From NCBI GenBank assembly GCA_000729835.1, contig JFHB01000001.1, forward strand, positions 248,001 through 312,000: a DNA stretch of 64,000 nt, written 5' to 3'. The notes under the pieces were generated by a model. The model saw nothing but the letters and a program-made list of their open reading frames with translations, was not told where the DNA came from and searched no databases. Every line of letters begins with the position of its first letter. Within the stretch, counting starts at the first letter, position 1. Shown piece after piece: positions 13,001 to 23,564 of this stretch. The stretch comes from Atkinsonella hypoxylon. Taxonomy: Eukaryota; Ascomycota; Sordariomycetes; Hypocreales; Clavicipitaceae. Position numbers and translations under genes: made by a program.

Positions 13001-14862
13001 ATGGAAGACCGACAAGGGCTAGGCAAAATGCCCATGGGCGAATCATGCTCTGAATGCGGAAGTCAGAAATGGTATCTTCAGGATGGTCTACGATTCTGCT
13101 CTCGGGGCCATCAAATTGAAGTACGCATCGCGAGAAACTACCATCAACAAAACCACGAAGCTAACTGGATATCTTGATATTGATATGTAGGGTTTTATTC
13201 AATTCGATCTTGGTGATGAGGCAGCTGGTGGAGAGCTTGGTTCTGTAGTGAGACGGAAGAAAGAAGTCAGAGAGATTGAAAAACGTCAACTAACAGGACA
13301 AGAAGGCAAGACGCTGTACCTGGAGGCCATTCAGCTATTGCTACGCATGCAGGCAAACTTCTTGGTGCGGAAGGTGGGCCATAAGGACGATTTAGAGACT
13401 GTCATTCGTGATCTTTGGGATCTCAGAATCCGCGGGTATGGCCCTATTCTCAATCAAACCAATCCTGGAGACACGAAACTCGAAGTATTCAGCTCGCAAC
13501 CTACCACTTCGGGAAAGGGGGCAAACCCAAGTTGGAGAACGATCTCAAGGGGACACTGCTGGGACCCAGAACAAGGTTCCGACTGGCCATTGCCTAGACT
13601 TCCAGAAACTGTTGCGCTATGTTATTTGGGTTGTTTACTATTAAAAACTGCTACGCGCTTGACAGATCTACTCACATGGGTATCAAATGGAAATTTGCCG
13701 TATTTGAGAGCCGTGAGTTTTCCTCTGAACGTCTTCTAATTTCTCTAAAATGCATTTTGACAGTTCCCTCCATACAGTACTTTCATTTGCCCATCGAGAT
13801 GCAGAAAAGAATGCCATCTCAATATGTGAATGCTCTTAAGTTACCATCAGTCACTGGTCTAAGAGGGCAAGACCTGTATCAAACCGTTATGGATACAGTG
13901 CTTTCATACAAACTGAATTATGACATGACCTTTCCAGAGATCAACTACTTCCCCATGCTCGTACAGTACGTCAAGGAGCTTGCTTTACCCGGTATGACTG
14001 GACATCAACACACATTTCTTAATACGCATCAAGCTGACCAACACCAGTTGAGACTATTGCTGTCACGAAAAGACTAGCAGCCGTCCTGAACTACTCCTTC
14101 GAGTTTCCCGTTTCCAATTCCAGAATATTTCCCCTGGATCATCCTGAGCTGCGTCTCGTTGCTTTCTTGGTTGCTTCGACAAAGCTGTGCTTCCCACTTA
14201 GTCGAAATCTAGCATCGTTACTCGATACCCCGATGTGTCGTATGCCTCGTCTTAACTGGGAAAAATGGAAGACGGCATACTCAGAAGGCTTGTTCAGTTC
14301 TAGCCGCCGAAATGCGGACATGCCTGCATTTGATGAATACACCCCTGAAAAAGTCGCTAGCCTGGAAGACGAGGAATTCGATGCCTATATGGCATATTTA
14401 AGTGCTACCGTTGGAAACAACAGTAAGATCGCATTATCACATACAGCACGATGCGCCGCAGCTTACATGGAGACAGATGAAGATATAATCACTCAATTTT
14501 TCCCAACTGGACCTGAGCCTGGAGTAGTGCTTTCTGCACTAGATATAACAGAAGGCCAAGTCGAGGAGCAAGCTCGCCGAATATTTGCAGAGGTTATTAC
14601 CTTCGAGAAGACTGCTAGTGCTGAGGCTGGAGATTATGAGGCGTATCGAACAGCTGAAGACTTATCCGAGACTGCTCGTATACTTTACACGGCAGCAGGT
14701 CAGTACTCTCGCAAAGAAAAGGATTTCTTCATTGTCTGAACGTGCTGACAGTACGCAGGGGAAATTGCTGGGCTCTCCGTTGACATGATAGTTCAAGCCG
14801 TTTACAAATTGGAGCAACGAATGATTTGGTGGCAGAGACAGCAGCCCACCATTGAAGCGTAG
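13001..14862 (+). CDS. RRN7: RNA polymerase I initiation factor Rrn7 (TAF1B family)
   Basis: Five exons, 13001-13120, 13191-13712, 13778-13991, 14048-14698 and 14759-14862, join in phase to 536 residues. Rrn7 is the TFIIB-like subunit of the Pol I core factor that recruits polymerase I to rDNA. The N-terminus has the zinc ribbon, C16-x2-C19 with C33-x3-H37 (ending LRFCSRGHQIE). It is followed by the cyclin-like region with YLEAIQLLLRMQANFLV, LPYLRAYFHLPIEMQKRMP and FPEINYFPMLVQYVKELALP. The acceptor of exon 3 is chosen at 13778, not at the AG 14 bases upstream, because only this keeps frame and the conserved block. The gene ends EQRMIWWQRQQP. The start is the first ATG; another in-frame ATG follows at 13028. 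Confidence 0.88.
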
Positions 14863-15225
14863 CAGCTTTGGAGGATGAAGACTTGTCTAAAGAAGCAACA
14901 CCATATAGTGGTCACCAACTGATATGCTCATTACTGATGTGATACTCGTATGATACACTAATAACACACTACCAATCCTCTGGAGGCTAATAGAGCATCC
15001 GATGGTCTTGTACAAAGACCGGTATGTGCGCGACCCACAAAATCGGGGTACTGTCTCCAGCGATAACTTGAAATAATTCAATGATTTCTTGGTGACGTTG
15101 TCACGTGACTGAACAGATGACCTAGGGTTTTCTGGTTTGTTCGCTCTTTGGGCCCCACTAACTTATGCGCAGACTTGTTCGGCTGCTGAAAACCTCACCA
15201 TCGTCAACGTCACAAATCAGTTAAG
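14863..15225. promoter_or_regulatory. Upstream region of ubiquitin-L40 with Cbf1-like and Tbf1-like sites
   Basis: The palindromic E-box TCACGTGA lies at 15101-15108 and the telobox-like CTAGGGTTTT at 15122-15131, about 100-125 bases before the first exon edge. Known biology: in many filamentous ascomycetes and in Candida, ribosomal protein genes carry Cbf1 (TCACGTG) and Tbf1 (TAGGGTT) sites together. Their pairing here, in front of a ribosomal protein gene, is therefore probably functional. The rest of the stretch is the RRN7 3' region. Confidence 0.6.
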
Positions 15226-15940
15226 AGTAAGTTGCTGCCACTTTAGCGTCATTCTACTTCAAAATAGACTAAACAGCTGACTCTTTTTTAACAGTGCAGA
15301 TGTAAGCTCAATTTTCAGCAGTGTCCCGAGACCGATTTCATCATTTCCGAACAATTGTGCTAACATACCACTAAGTTTTGTGAAGACCCTGACGGGTAAG
15401 ACCATCACCTTGGAGGTCGAGTCCTCGGACACGATCGACAATGTCAAATCCAAGATTCAGGATAAGGAGGGCATCCCCCCTGACCAGCAGCGATTGATCT
15501 TTGCTGGCAAGCAGCTTGAGGATGGCCGAACCCTGGCAGACTACAATATCCAGAAGGTTCGTTTCTCAAGGCCTAACGAATTCCAATTTCGACTGAAGAG
15601 GCAAAAATATGAAATTTGAAAAGGAAGTTTTGGTGTTGTTTGTGGTGGCTGACTCGTGATGGATTTATAGGAGTCTACCTTGCACTTGGTCCTCCGTCTC
15701 CGTGGTGGTATTATTGAGCCCTCGCTGAAGGCTCTGGCCTCCAAATTCAACTGCGACAAGATGATTTGCCGCAAGTGCTACGTACGTTACAATTCCAGCT
15801 ACTGGGAAAGAATCAATCAGCCCATGCGACCTGAAACTGACAAATTTCCACAGGCTCGTCTCCCCCCCCGTGCCACCAACTGCCGTAAGCGAAAGTGTGG
15901 CCACACCAACCAGCTCCGACCCAAGAAGAAGCTCAAGTAA
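15226..15940 (+). CDS. Ubiquitin - ribosomal protein eL40 fusion
   Basis: The encoded protein is 128 residues: ubiquitin (1-76, ending LRLRGG) fused to 60S protein eL40 (52 residues, zinc-binding cysteines in MICRKCY and CRKRKCGH, ending PKKKLK). The fusion is cleaved after G76, supplying ubiquitin and a large-subunit protein. The exons consistent with the protein are unusual. The first exon supplies only the A of ATG at its last base (15226). A 7-nt exon TGCAGAT (15295-15301) follows, then 15376-15556, 15671-15781 and 15854-15940. Both first introns have good donors (GTAAGT, GTAAGC) and branch sites (GACTAAAC, TGCTAAC). No other arrangement restores MQIFVKTL. Ubiquitin carries S28 and A57, ordinary variants. 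Confidence 0.93.
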
Positions 15941-16657
15941 AACGGTTCCACCCATGCATGTGGCGTCTGGATTTTTTGGCATTCTGGGGATGGCAAGGAC
16001 AAAGGTACTTCACGGTTGGCAAGCCTGGCTTTGTTTCTGTTATAGCATATACAGTTCAGGCAGTACGATCTCGATGGTGCCCATGAATCGAGGGTTTTGC
16101 ATCAAAACATCCTAACGTAATTCCCTGTGTGAATAGCTTGTCCGTGGTGAAACGTTAGGTCAGCGGTCCATGTAAGTTTCAACAAGGTGCCTTTGGTTTG
16201 CAAAACTTCAAATCTCCCTACGATACTAGAGTGCAACCTTAAGCAGTAAGTAATCTCTGTTAGAAGCTACAAAAAGTGACAAACCCACAAATGCTGCCTT
16301 GGATCGCAAAAGAAAGTCTATCGCTGTCGGAAGTAGATATCATTGCGACAGGCATGAGCCACTGAGAAACAGCTTTTCGCCTGTGATGCTTGCGCGCGGT
16401 GGCTCGAATGCTGGATGATGCGTCGAAACGGGTAAAATCCGGCTGGGGGTATCGTAGTGCGCTCTCCGGTGTGTCCCTAGCGCAGCTTCAATTTACAAGC
16501 GACATCACGACAATACTGCACATCAGGATTCTCACGACGGCGTGAAAACCTCGTTGGCTGCCATTCCGCGTGATTTGTTTCTCCCGGGAACTGCACAAGT
16601 CAATTCCCTTGGTATTGAGCAGCCAGAATCACCCTCTCCTTGCACCCTGCCGCCACC
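15941..16657. other. Intergenic region, Ub-L40 / Yip1-family gene
   Basis: No gene seen. It holds the Ub-L40 3' region and the upstream sequence of the next gene. Confidence 0.6.
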
Positions 16658-17819
16658 ATGTCAGGATCAGGATACGACGCAGTGGTAGACGTGGACGACG
16701 AAGTAAGAAAACGCATGCGCAACCCTTGGAACCATCTACCAGACAGCATTCTTGGGGCGCTCGGCCGTAGTAGTGGCAACCGCGTTTCCCCCCTCCAGCT
16801 ACGCTAGACCACGCAACTGATTGATGAATGAACAGGGCGATCTCGGCCACACCGATCTCCAAGAAGACCTCGAATTTCACACATCCAACTTCAACGAGAC
16901 ATCGCAGGCCGGCCGTAAAGGTGCGCCATCAGGATTGCCACCCCCAGCAACAGCCTCTCCGTCGTCCTCCGGAAAGCGCTTCCTGTGGACCATATCGTTC
17001 TACTCTCAATTCTTCGACGTCGACACATCGGCGGTGCTGCAGCGCTGCGGGGCAGCCTTGTTCCCGCGAGCCAACTTTCTCGATGTACTAGAGGGCAACC
17101 CCGATCTGTACGGTCCATTCTGGATCGCCACAACTGTGGTGCTCATCTTGTTCCTGGGCGGTACCATCAGCGACTGGCTGTCGACCCGAGGCTCTGCGCA
17201 GTTTGCGTACGACTTTCGACTTCTGAGCGGTACGTCCTCACCTGGCTGTCGTGCCGGGCTGTAATCGCTATTGCAATGTCGTAAATTTGCGTTCCCAAGC
17301 TACTAGGACCTTTTTTTTTTTGGTTTTTTTTTTTTCCAAAAGGCAACAAATATCCGTAAAAGACCGTATGAAGGCTAACTTGGTATGCTGCTCACAGGTT
17401 CCGCCGGTCTGATATACGGCTACACGCTTTTCATCCCCGTGGCCCTTTTCCTGGCCCTCCGCTACTTTGGTAGCGAATCTGCCAATCTTCTCGAGAGCTG
17501 GGCCCTCTACGGCTATGCCAACCTCATCTGGATCCCCGTAGCTGTTATTAGCTGGTCGCCCATCGAGATTCTGAACTGGACATTTGTCGCCGTCGGTTTC
17601 GGCATATCTGTTGCCTTTCTCTTGCGGAACTTGTATCCCGTGCTGACGGCCACGGATCGCAAAGTGAGCAAGGTGCTCTTGATTTTTGTCGTCGTTCTTC
17701 ACGCCGGTCTCGCTATCACCATCAAGATTCTGTTCTTTGCACACAACAGTCCTGCAGTGAAAAAGCCCGCTGGTGGAGACGACAAGCCTTCTGGAGACAA
17801 AGCACCTTCTTTGTTCTAA
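16658..17819 (+). CDS. Yip1-family Golgi membrane protein (YIPF1/2, Yip5-like)
   Basis: Exons 16658-16702, 16836-17229 and 17398-17819 give 286 residues in phase. Yip1-domain proteins are five-pass membrane proteins of early secretory and Golgi membranes that interact with Rab GTPases. The N-terminal 100 residues are hydrophilic and cytosolic. They are followed by YSQFFDVDTSAVLQRC, a typical lead-in to the Yip1 domain, and then five hydrophobic segments beginning about FWIATTVVLILFLGG, LIYGYTLFIPVALFLAL, YGYANLIWIPVAVISW, WTFVAVGFGISVAFLL and VLLIFVVVLHAGLAITI. A short lysine-rich tail follows. Start context GCCACCATGTC is a strong Kozak-like match. The last intron contains a T/C homopolymer stretch. 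Confidence 0.88.
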
Positions 17820-18107
17820 GAGCGAGAATTTTTTGATTCACGGGGGCACGGAGAGTAAAAGGGACTTGCTCGTATGGTCTACTTATCTAGATGGGATGGT
17901 GTAGCCATTTTGCTGTGGATTGAACGTAGCTGCCCGAGGTTCTGGGTGATACTTTGGCTCCCAACCACTATTTCATCCTCGGCAGCAAAGAAAACAGAGA
18001 ATTCTAATACCGGTATTGTACAACATGAAGCGCTTTTCAGTGTATCAATATATTTCGTCCAGAGCCGACAATATCACTTGATGCGTAACATGCACCTGTC
18101 CCAATGT

Positions 18108-18792
18108 CTATATTTGACCCAGCCCTTCTCCCGGCTTCACTCTCTCAACTGGACCCCCATTTGCTTCCCAATCCAGCCAACTCCCAGGATACTCGCCCAC
18201 GCTCTCCCACCCAGCATGCTTCGCCAGCCCAGCCGCCGACTTAGCCCTCACCCCAGCCTTGCAGTAGAATAAAAGCGTCCTATCGCGCGACGGCCTCTCA
18301 AACCCATACATGTCTTGGAAGTCGGCCTCAGGCATGTGAAACGACTGCACAGCCGACGTGATGGGTATATTGATGGCACCGGGAATCTTCCCCGTTGACT
18401 CGAGTTCACCCGGTTCTCGAACATCTGAGAATCCAAGTTAGTCCCCCGTCCCATTCAGGAGTAGACACGGACTAGAAAAGGATATACGCACCGACAATGA
18501 CAACCCCTCTCGAAGCCTCATCTCCATTCACCAAGCTCTTCACTTCGTCAAAGGACCAAATCTTGCTCCCGGGCACAGCGTTCTCACTCCCAGCAGAGTA
18601 CCACCTCTTCGGGACAATCCCCATTGCTCCATGTTTCTCTCGCAGGAGTCGGATCGGAGCCACAGGGCCAGCTGCGCTATATATGTGGAGATGCTTGTAG
18701 GCGATGAGGGCGCCAGACGAAGCGGGACAGGATGTTCTTTGCAGAAGGACTGCTGGCGAGGAGCTGGCGAGGAGCCGCCGGATTGGAGACAT
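18108..18792 (-). CDS. Mitochondrial rhodanese-domain protein
   Basis: Exons 18792-18492 and 18424-18108 on the minus strand give 205 residues; the intron has a GACTAACT branch site. The N-terminus (MSPIRRLLASSSPAVLL) is rich in arginine and serine without acids, as in a mitochondrial presequence. A single rhodanese domain follows: WSFDEVKSLV, VDVREPGELESTGKIPGA, and the active-site loop FYCKAGVRAKSA with catalytic C155. Such proteins transfer sulfane sulfur (thiosulfate sulfurtransferase type). The closest yeast relative by layout is the small mitochondrial Rdl1/Rdl2 group. Substrate is unknown. Confidence 0.87.
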
Positions 18793-19539
18793 GCTGCAAA
18801 AGACCGCGGTCCAGACCTATAGACGAGATTTTTTATGTTTTGCAGAGAAAGCGTTCTTTGGTAACGCAGCTACAAATTTTGTGTGCTACTTCAGCTTCTG
18901 GGCTAGTAGAAGGAACTATGTCTTGTTGGGCTTTAGGTAGATGGCAAGGAACCATCTAATCACATGGTCCGCGGTAGGGATTATCGGTGGAGATCATCCG
19001 CAATGGGGAAGCTATGGCCAGTCGGGTCCGCCCTTTTTATTGTTATTCGTCATTGATGCCAAGCTTTTCTGCATCTCGTGGCAGACATTCTCGACATTGG
19101 AATATCTTTGTTGACTGCAATTCATGCAGTCCGTTCGTTTAATTCGAAATCGATTGACCATTAAACTTAATGTATGCTCTTAGGATGACCAATGTTGTAG
19201 CTAAGCACCCCAGCCCATGCGAAAACTAGCCTAGAATATGTACGCACAATGTACTCGACAATTAATTAAAATAATGTAATCCTTCAACTCCTCGTGATTC
19301 ATCCTCGGCGAATGTGATTTTACTGAACCATCCACGCAGCCAACTGGCTCTATTTCCATGCCAGTGGCGTATTCGTCTAAGTACGCCCCCGTCGCTTTAT
19401 TTTCCGTCTGTAACCCAACTCGTCATGCTATCGTCATCTTCGAAATAGTGCATTAATTACTGGCCAGCTGTCCAGAAAAAATAGGGGGGATTCGGCTTAA
19501 TGGCTTTAATTTTCGTCCCAGTGTCATATTGGTCGTCAA
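18793..19539. other. Intergenic region, rhodanese / ERG5
   Basis: Upstream region of the rhodanese gene and 3' region of ERG5. Short frames at 18704-18959 (+) are antisense or leader shadows. Nothing else is recognised. Confidence 0.55.
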
Positions 19540-21483
19540 TTACCACTCGCGCCTTTCGAATATCAAGGGACAATCATCCTATATGTTGTGTTAGCCGCAT
19601 CATAAATAGTTTCATAGAATATGGAGAAACTTGCTGGGCCATGACTGACCATGGGAAAGATAGTAGCAAACACCTTTATCTCCTCAGACAATGGCGTAGC
19701 ATGATGAGTCCATTTCAATTGGCAAGAGGCCTTGCCGACAAATAGAGCAAGGTTGAGCTGCGCATAGACCTGACCAAGGCAGTAGTGGGGGCCGGTACCG
19801 AAAACAAGATAGTTCTTGGCACCTTTTACCTCAGCATCTCCAGAGTAATATCTTTCAGGGTCAAAGTAGTCGGGGTTCTCGTACACCTCGGGATCATGCA
19901 AAGCCATATATGTCGTGGGAACAACCATAGATCCTACATGAAGAGTAAGTAACGTAAGAAAAATGAGAAAACAAAAGAAACAGCTGCATGAGTACGGGCA
20001 CACTTACCTTTGGGAACAGTGTACGAGTCGGTAATAGGGAAGGGTTTCTTGACCAAGTAAGGAACCATCAGTACTGGAGGTCGGTATCGGAGCAGTTCTC
20101 GGACAACCGCACGCGTGTAAGTGAGCGACTCCAGCTGGTCCATATTGAGCTCCGCATTGGGATCTCCATTTCGGACCTTCATATTCTCTTCACGTACTCG
20201 GTCAAGGACATCTGGACGCTGAGCCATTACCTGAAACAACCAAGTAGCGGCGCTGCTCGTGGCATCCTGGGAAGCGAAGAGGAAGGTAAAGAGAGTCTGG
20301 GAAATTTCGTAGTCGGAGAACATGCGAAGGAGAGGCGAGGGCTTCTCCAGGTTATCCTTATCCTCCCCCTTACCATCAGCCTCGCGCCATCGCTCCGATT
20401 GAATCATCTGAAGAACCCAGCCATCCATTATGCAGGTCACCTCACCACCGGCAGCCATGCGAACCTTGCTTTTGGCAGCACACTTGGCAAACTCAGCAAG
20501 CACCATGTCAGCCGCCTTTTTCCCGTACCAGGCCTTGGTGAAAGGAAGGATGATTGGGAAATTGACCAGCTCTAGGGCAGCGGTAATTAGATAGTAATCA
20601 TCGGCGATCTTCTTGACAGCGGCGTCGGGCATATAGTGCGCAACAAAGGTGCGGCAGGAAACAGCACACATAAGTTCACGGAACTGAGGCATAAAAGGAA
20701 CGGGCTTTCCGCCATTCTCCTTGGTCACATTGAGGAACTTTTGAAAATATTTCTTGTACACCTCTTCCTGGCCAGGCAGATAGCATTCCAGAGCCTTGCG
20801 AGTAAAGAGGCCATTAAGACCCTTGCGAAAGTCGACATGAGCCTTGCCATCGAGAAATACCCAATTGCCGCGACCGAGGAGTTTGTGAGCAGCGTCGACT
20901 ACACAAGGTTTCACGTACATGGGAGAGTTGAAGACTTTTCGCGCCATGTCTCGAGTTGAAGCGATGACGACGAATCTGGGTTTTAATGTAAGCATTCAAC
21001 TCGTAAAAAATGGTTCAAGAGGCCCAAGATAAAGCCTGCCTCGCAGAGTATAGACGTACTTGTGGAAGACTGAAACGCAGCTTAAAGGGCCGCTCACCCA
21101 TTTGGCATAGTATTCTCCGAACTTGGGGTTCATGGACTGCAAGAAAGGACCAATGAAGGGCATCTTCCATGCGGGCCCCGCGATTGAGCCTTTGCTCATG
21201 AGGTAGCTGACTGCGAAATTGGAATATCCATGTCAGCATATCTTTTACACCGTCAGACAGCGCGGTTGCCAGAGTGGCAGTCGAGGGTCGTGGACGTACT
21301 TTGGTCATAGACCACACATATGGCCAATAAGGTGAATAGGACGGTCCAGCGGTTCGCAGTGGTGATAGCCCCAAGGACCAGGTCGAGCTGAGTGGGAACA
21401 TTGATGCCGCTATATTTTGGACTGGCGAGCACCGAGGCAACTGTAGATGTCGCGCTATTGACCTCCATGTTTGGCGATTCCAT
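19540..21483 (-). CDS. ERG5: Sterol C-22 desaturase, cytochrome P450 CYP61 (Erg5)
   Basis: Five exons on the minus strand, 21483-21300, 21210-21060, 20975-20008, 19933-19650 and 19578-19540, join to 541 residues with every phase agreeing. Erg5 introduces the C22(23) double bond late in ergosterol synthesis, in the ER. Features: N-terminal membrane anchor (WTVLFTLLAICVVYD), the CYP61 block GKAHVDFRKGLNGLFTRKAL, the I-helix FLFASQDATSSAATW, the ExxR helix VVRELLRYRPP, and the heme loop FGTGPHYCLGQ with C486 as iron ligand. The last exon codes only DDCPLIFERREW and follows an intron of 71 bp. A second in-frame ATG lies 5 codons in. The family assignment rests on the CYP61-type I-helix and heme region, not merely on being a P450. 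Confidence 0.93.
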
Positions 21484-21747
21484 GGGGAAGTCCCAAGTTG
21501 AGGAAGAAGTATGGTGCTGCTTCAGTGTGCGAAGGGATGAATGCTATTGCGAAAAATAATGGGATGGGGGGCAGGGGAGGGGGGGTAATGAGCAGATCAA
21601 TTGACTTAAAGGTGCGGAGATGGGTCCGGGTGAAGGAAAGAGCGACCGGTTAATACTGTATTTCCAACTTTGAGTGCTGGTTCAACCACCTTTTTTTCGC
21701 CCGCGTATGATGGGTGTTGTGTGGTCAAGGCTTGCTTGCCGTGCTGT

Positions 21748-21915
21748 GTCTTGTCTTGTCTTGTCTTGTCTTGTTTGTTTGTTTGTTTGTTTTTCTTATT
21801 CTTTTCTTTTTCTTTTTCTTTTTCTTTTTCTTTTTCTCTTTTTTTTTCTTTTTTTTTCTTTTTTTTTTTCCCTGCGCTCGACTGCATGTTACTCAAGGTT
21901 TCAACTTTTTTTTTT
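21748..21915. repeat. Compound pyrimidine microsatellite upstream of ERG5
   Basis: Successive arrays of CTTGT, GTTT and CTTTTT units are followed by T-rich runs broken by single C residues. It lies 265-430 bases upstream of the ERG5 start, on the strand that is purine-rich in the ERG5 sense. Repeat number is likely to vary between isolates, and assembly length here is less certain. Confidence 0.85.
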
Positions 21916-22106
21916 TTTCCCCAAGACACCCTGACACAGCATGGTGACAAGACTAGGCAAGGAAACGAAAGCAGGTGGATAACGAATGTCAAGGTTGCAT
22001 CAGCACTAGTAGGGGCTAAGTTTACTCCGCATAGAACGCAGAATTTCAATAACCCGGACGTCAGCACCGACATCGCGGACTTAAAGACAGCCTGACAGCA
22101 CTGGGC

Positions 22107-22193
22107 TCCTAATCGAGATTAGCTCTGAAATGATTTGATTTATTTGTAATTGGGTTGGCATCCTTTTCACTGAGCCTGTCTTAGGTGGCTCGC
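22107..22193. repeat. Degenerate dispersed repeat, copy A
   Basis: It matches the copy at 35328-35452: GGCTC then AATCGAGATTAGCTCTGAA, followed by TAATTGGGTTGGCATCC and GCCTGTCTTAGGTGGC. Differences to the other copy are mostly C/T or G/A, as expected of RIP or old decay. No coding capacity. It may be a relic of a transposon or an LTR fragment. Confidence 0.5.
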
Positions 22194-23295
22194 AGCTGAG
22201 GCAGCTGGGTAGCCCGGCCCATAATACACCAGACCCGTCACCTGTCCAACCTTATAATAGTTCCATCGCTCGCTAGGTACCCAAGGTAGGGAATTGAAGC
22301 GCGTCGGGATTAATCTGGCCACCCTTGCATGGGCGTACGTAAGTAGGCGAGAGTGGAGCCCGTGATGTCATGGGTTACTCAGGCGAGACGGATTGTGTGA
22401 GCTTATTCAGCTGCGAGCTGACGCTTAATACACATGAGCCCGGACGTCGCGGCTATTAATTGCCATGGAGACTCAAGCACGTGATAAAATAGAAGGTGAG
22501 CGTGCAGCGTGGTAGAGGCTTCGAGTCCCTAGCTAGCGATGTAATTTTTATCGAAATTAGACTTAAAGGCATTAGTTGTGGCCGGTTGCCTCACACAGGG
22601 TTAACTCCGCAATGCTACGTCCGGGTTGATCTAGTCAACCATGTGGCTGCTAAGATATTCCCTGAGCATTCGGAACTTTTCTACTTTATAATATAAGTGG
22701 GGCCCCCATACAATGGTTGGCCCACAAGGCAAATCGCGCAACAAAAAAAGACGAGACATCATCAGCTACCCTACATATTACATAAAAGACGGGCAAGAAG
22801 TGGTGTGGCAGGGTCCAACGCGCAAACTCAGGTGTGTTGCACCATAAAGACTTAAGGATTTTGGACGTCATGCTCGGCTACGAGGATCAAGCGACCAGCC
22901 TGCTCCTTTGATCAACACTCCAAAGGGATAATATGGCACCCTTGCGCAAGCGGTAAAACAAAACTGCATCGGGTGACTTCTCGGCTTTCCTATGCCAGTT
23001 CTTTATTCTTCCTTGAGCCTAACTGGATCGGGGCTAGCGGGTGTCAAGACAAATGTACTCATAACAAATGCCCCTACAAATTATTTATGAATGTCAGGCA
23101 GCTATTATGTATCATTACAGGCTATCCACACTAGACACATTAAAGGCATCAATACAACAACGTAGCGAATTTCGCAATAGTACTGCTGTTCCTGTACCCG
23201 ACTACCCGATTAAAGGCTCTACAGGACCGCTTCTTGGGCATTTCAAAGCTCTCTAATAACTCGCAAGGGCTTATGGATTTGCTTCAGGCAAGCGG

Positions 23296-23348
23296 GGATC
23301 GGGATAGCACAAGCCGCTAAATCCCGATCCGGCTACTCCGTACGGAGT
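23296..23348. promoter_or_regulatory. Hairpin and adjacent 14-bp palindrome upstream of the I9 inhibitor gene
   Basis: A perfect 10-bp inverted repeat, GGATCGGGAT (23296-23305) and ATCCCGATCC (23321-23330), is separated by 15 bases. It is followed at once by the perfect palindrome ACTCCGTACGGAGT (23335-23348). A short CATCGGCCT tandem array follows at about 23386-23422. The site lies about 220 bases before the start codon. Function is unknown; a dimeric regulator site is possible. Confidence 0.45.
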
Positions 23349-23564
23349 CAGCAGAGAAGCGAAGGTAACCCAGCTTGGATCAGCTCCATCGGTCTTATCG
23401 GCCTCATCGGCCTCATCGGCTAATTCGCTTGATGTCGCCCCGCGCCACGTCATCGTTAGCTTGTCTCATCCCGGACTACTTATCCATCTTCACAAAACAT
23501 CACCATATCACGAACCCATTCGTTCCGCACACGGACTTACGCATATACAATAGCAATAGCCGAA

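Larger units (their letters stand above)
21484..23564. other. Intergenic region, ERG5 / I9 inhibitor (2.1 kb)
   Basis: No gene supported. It holds long pyrimidine microsatellites (21748-21915), a degenerate dispersed repeat copy (22107-22193), an E-box CACGTG at 22478-22483, and a hairpin plus palindrome at 23296-23348. Frames at 21606-22073 in several phases are products of the low-complexity tract. Confidence 0.55.

Noticed and set aside
21606..22095. Several overlapping frames of Phe/Leu- or Lys/Glu-repeat proteins
   Set aside because: They are translations of a pyrimidine microsatellite on both strands.
22500..22535. tRNA-like GGTAG ... GCTTCGAGTCC sequence
   Set aside because: Only 15 bases separate the A-box-like and B-box-like parts and no acceptor stem or cloverleaf can be drawn.
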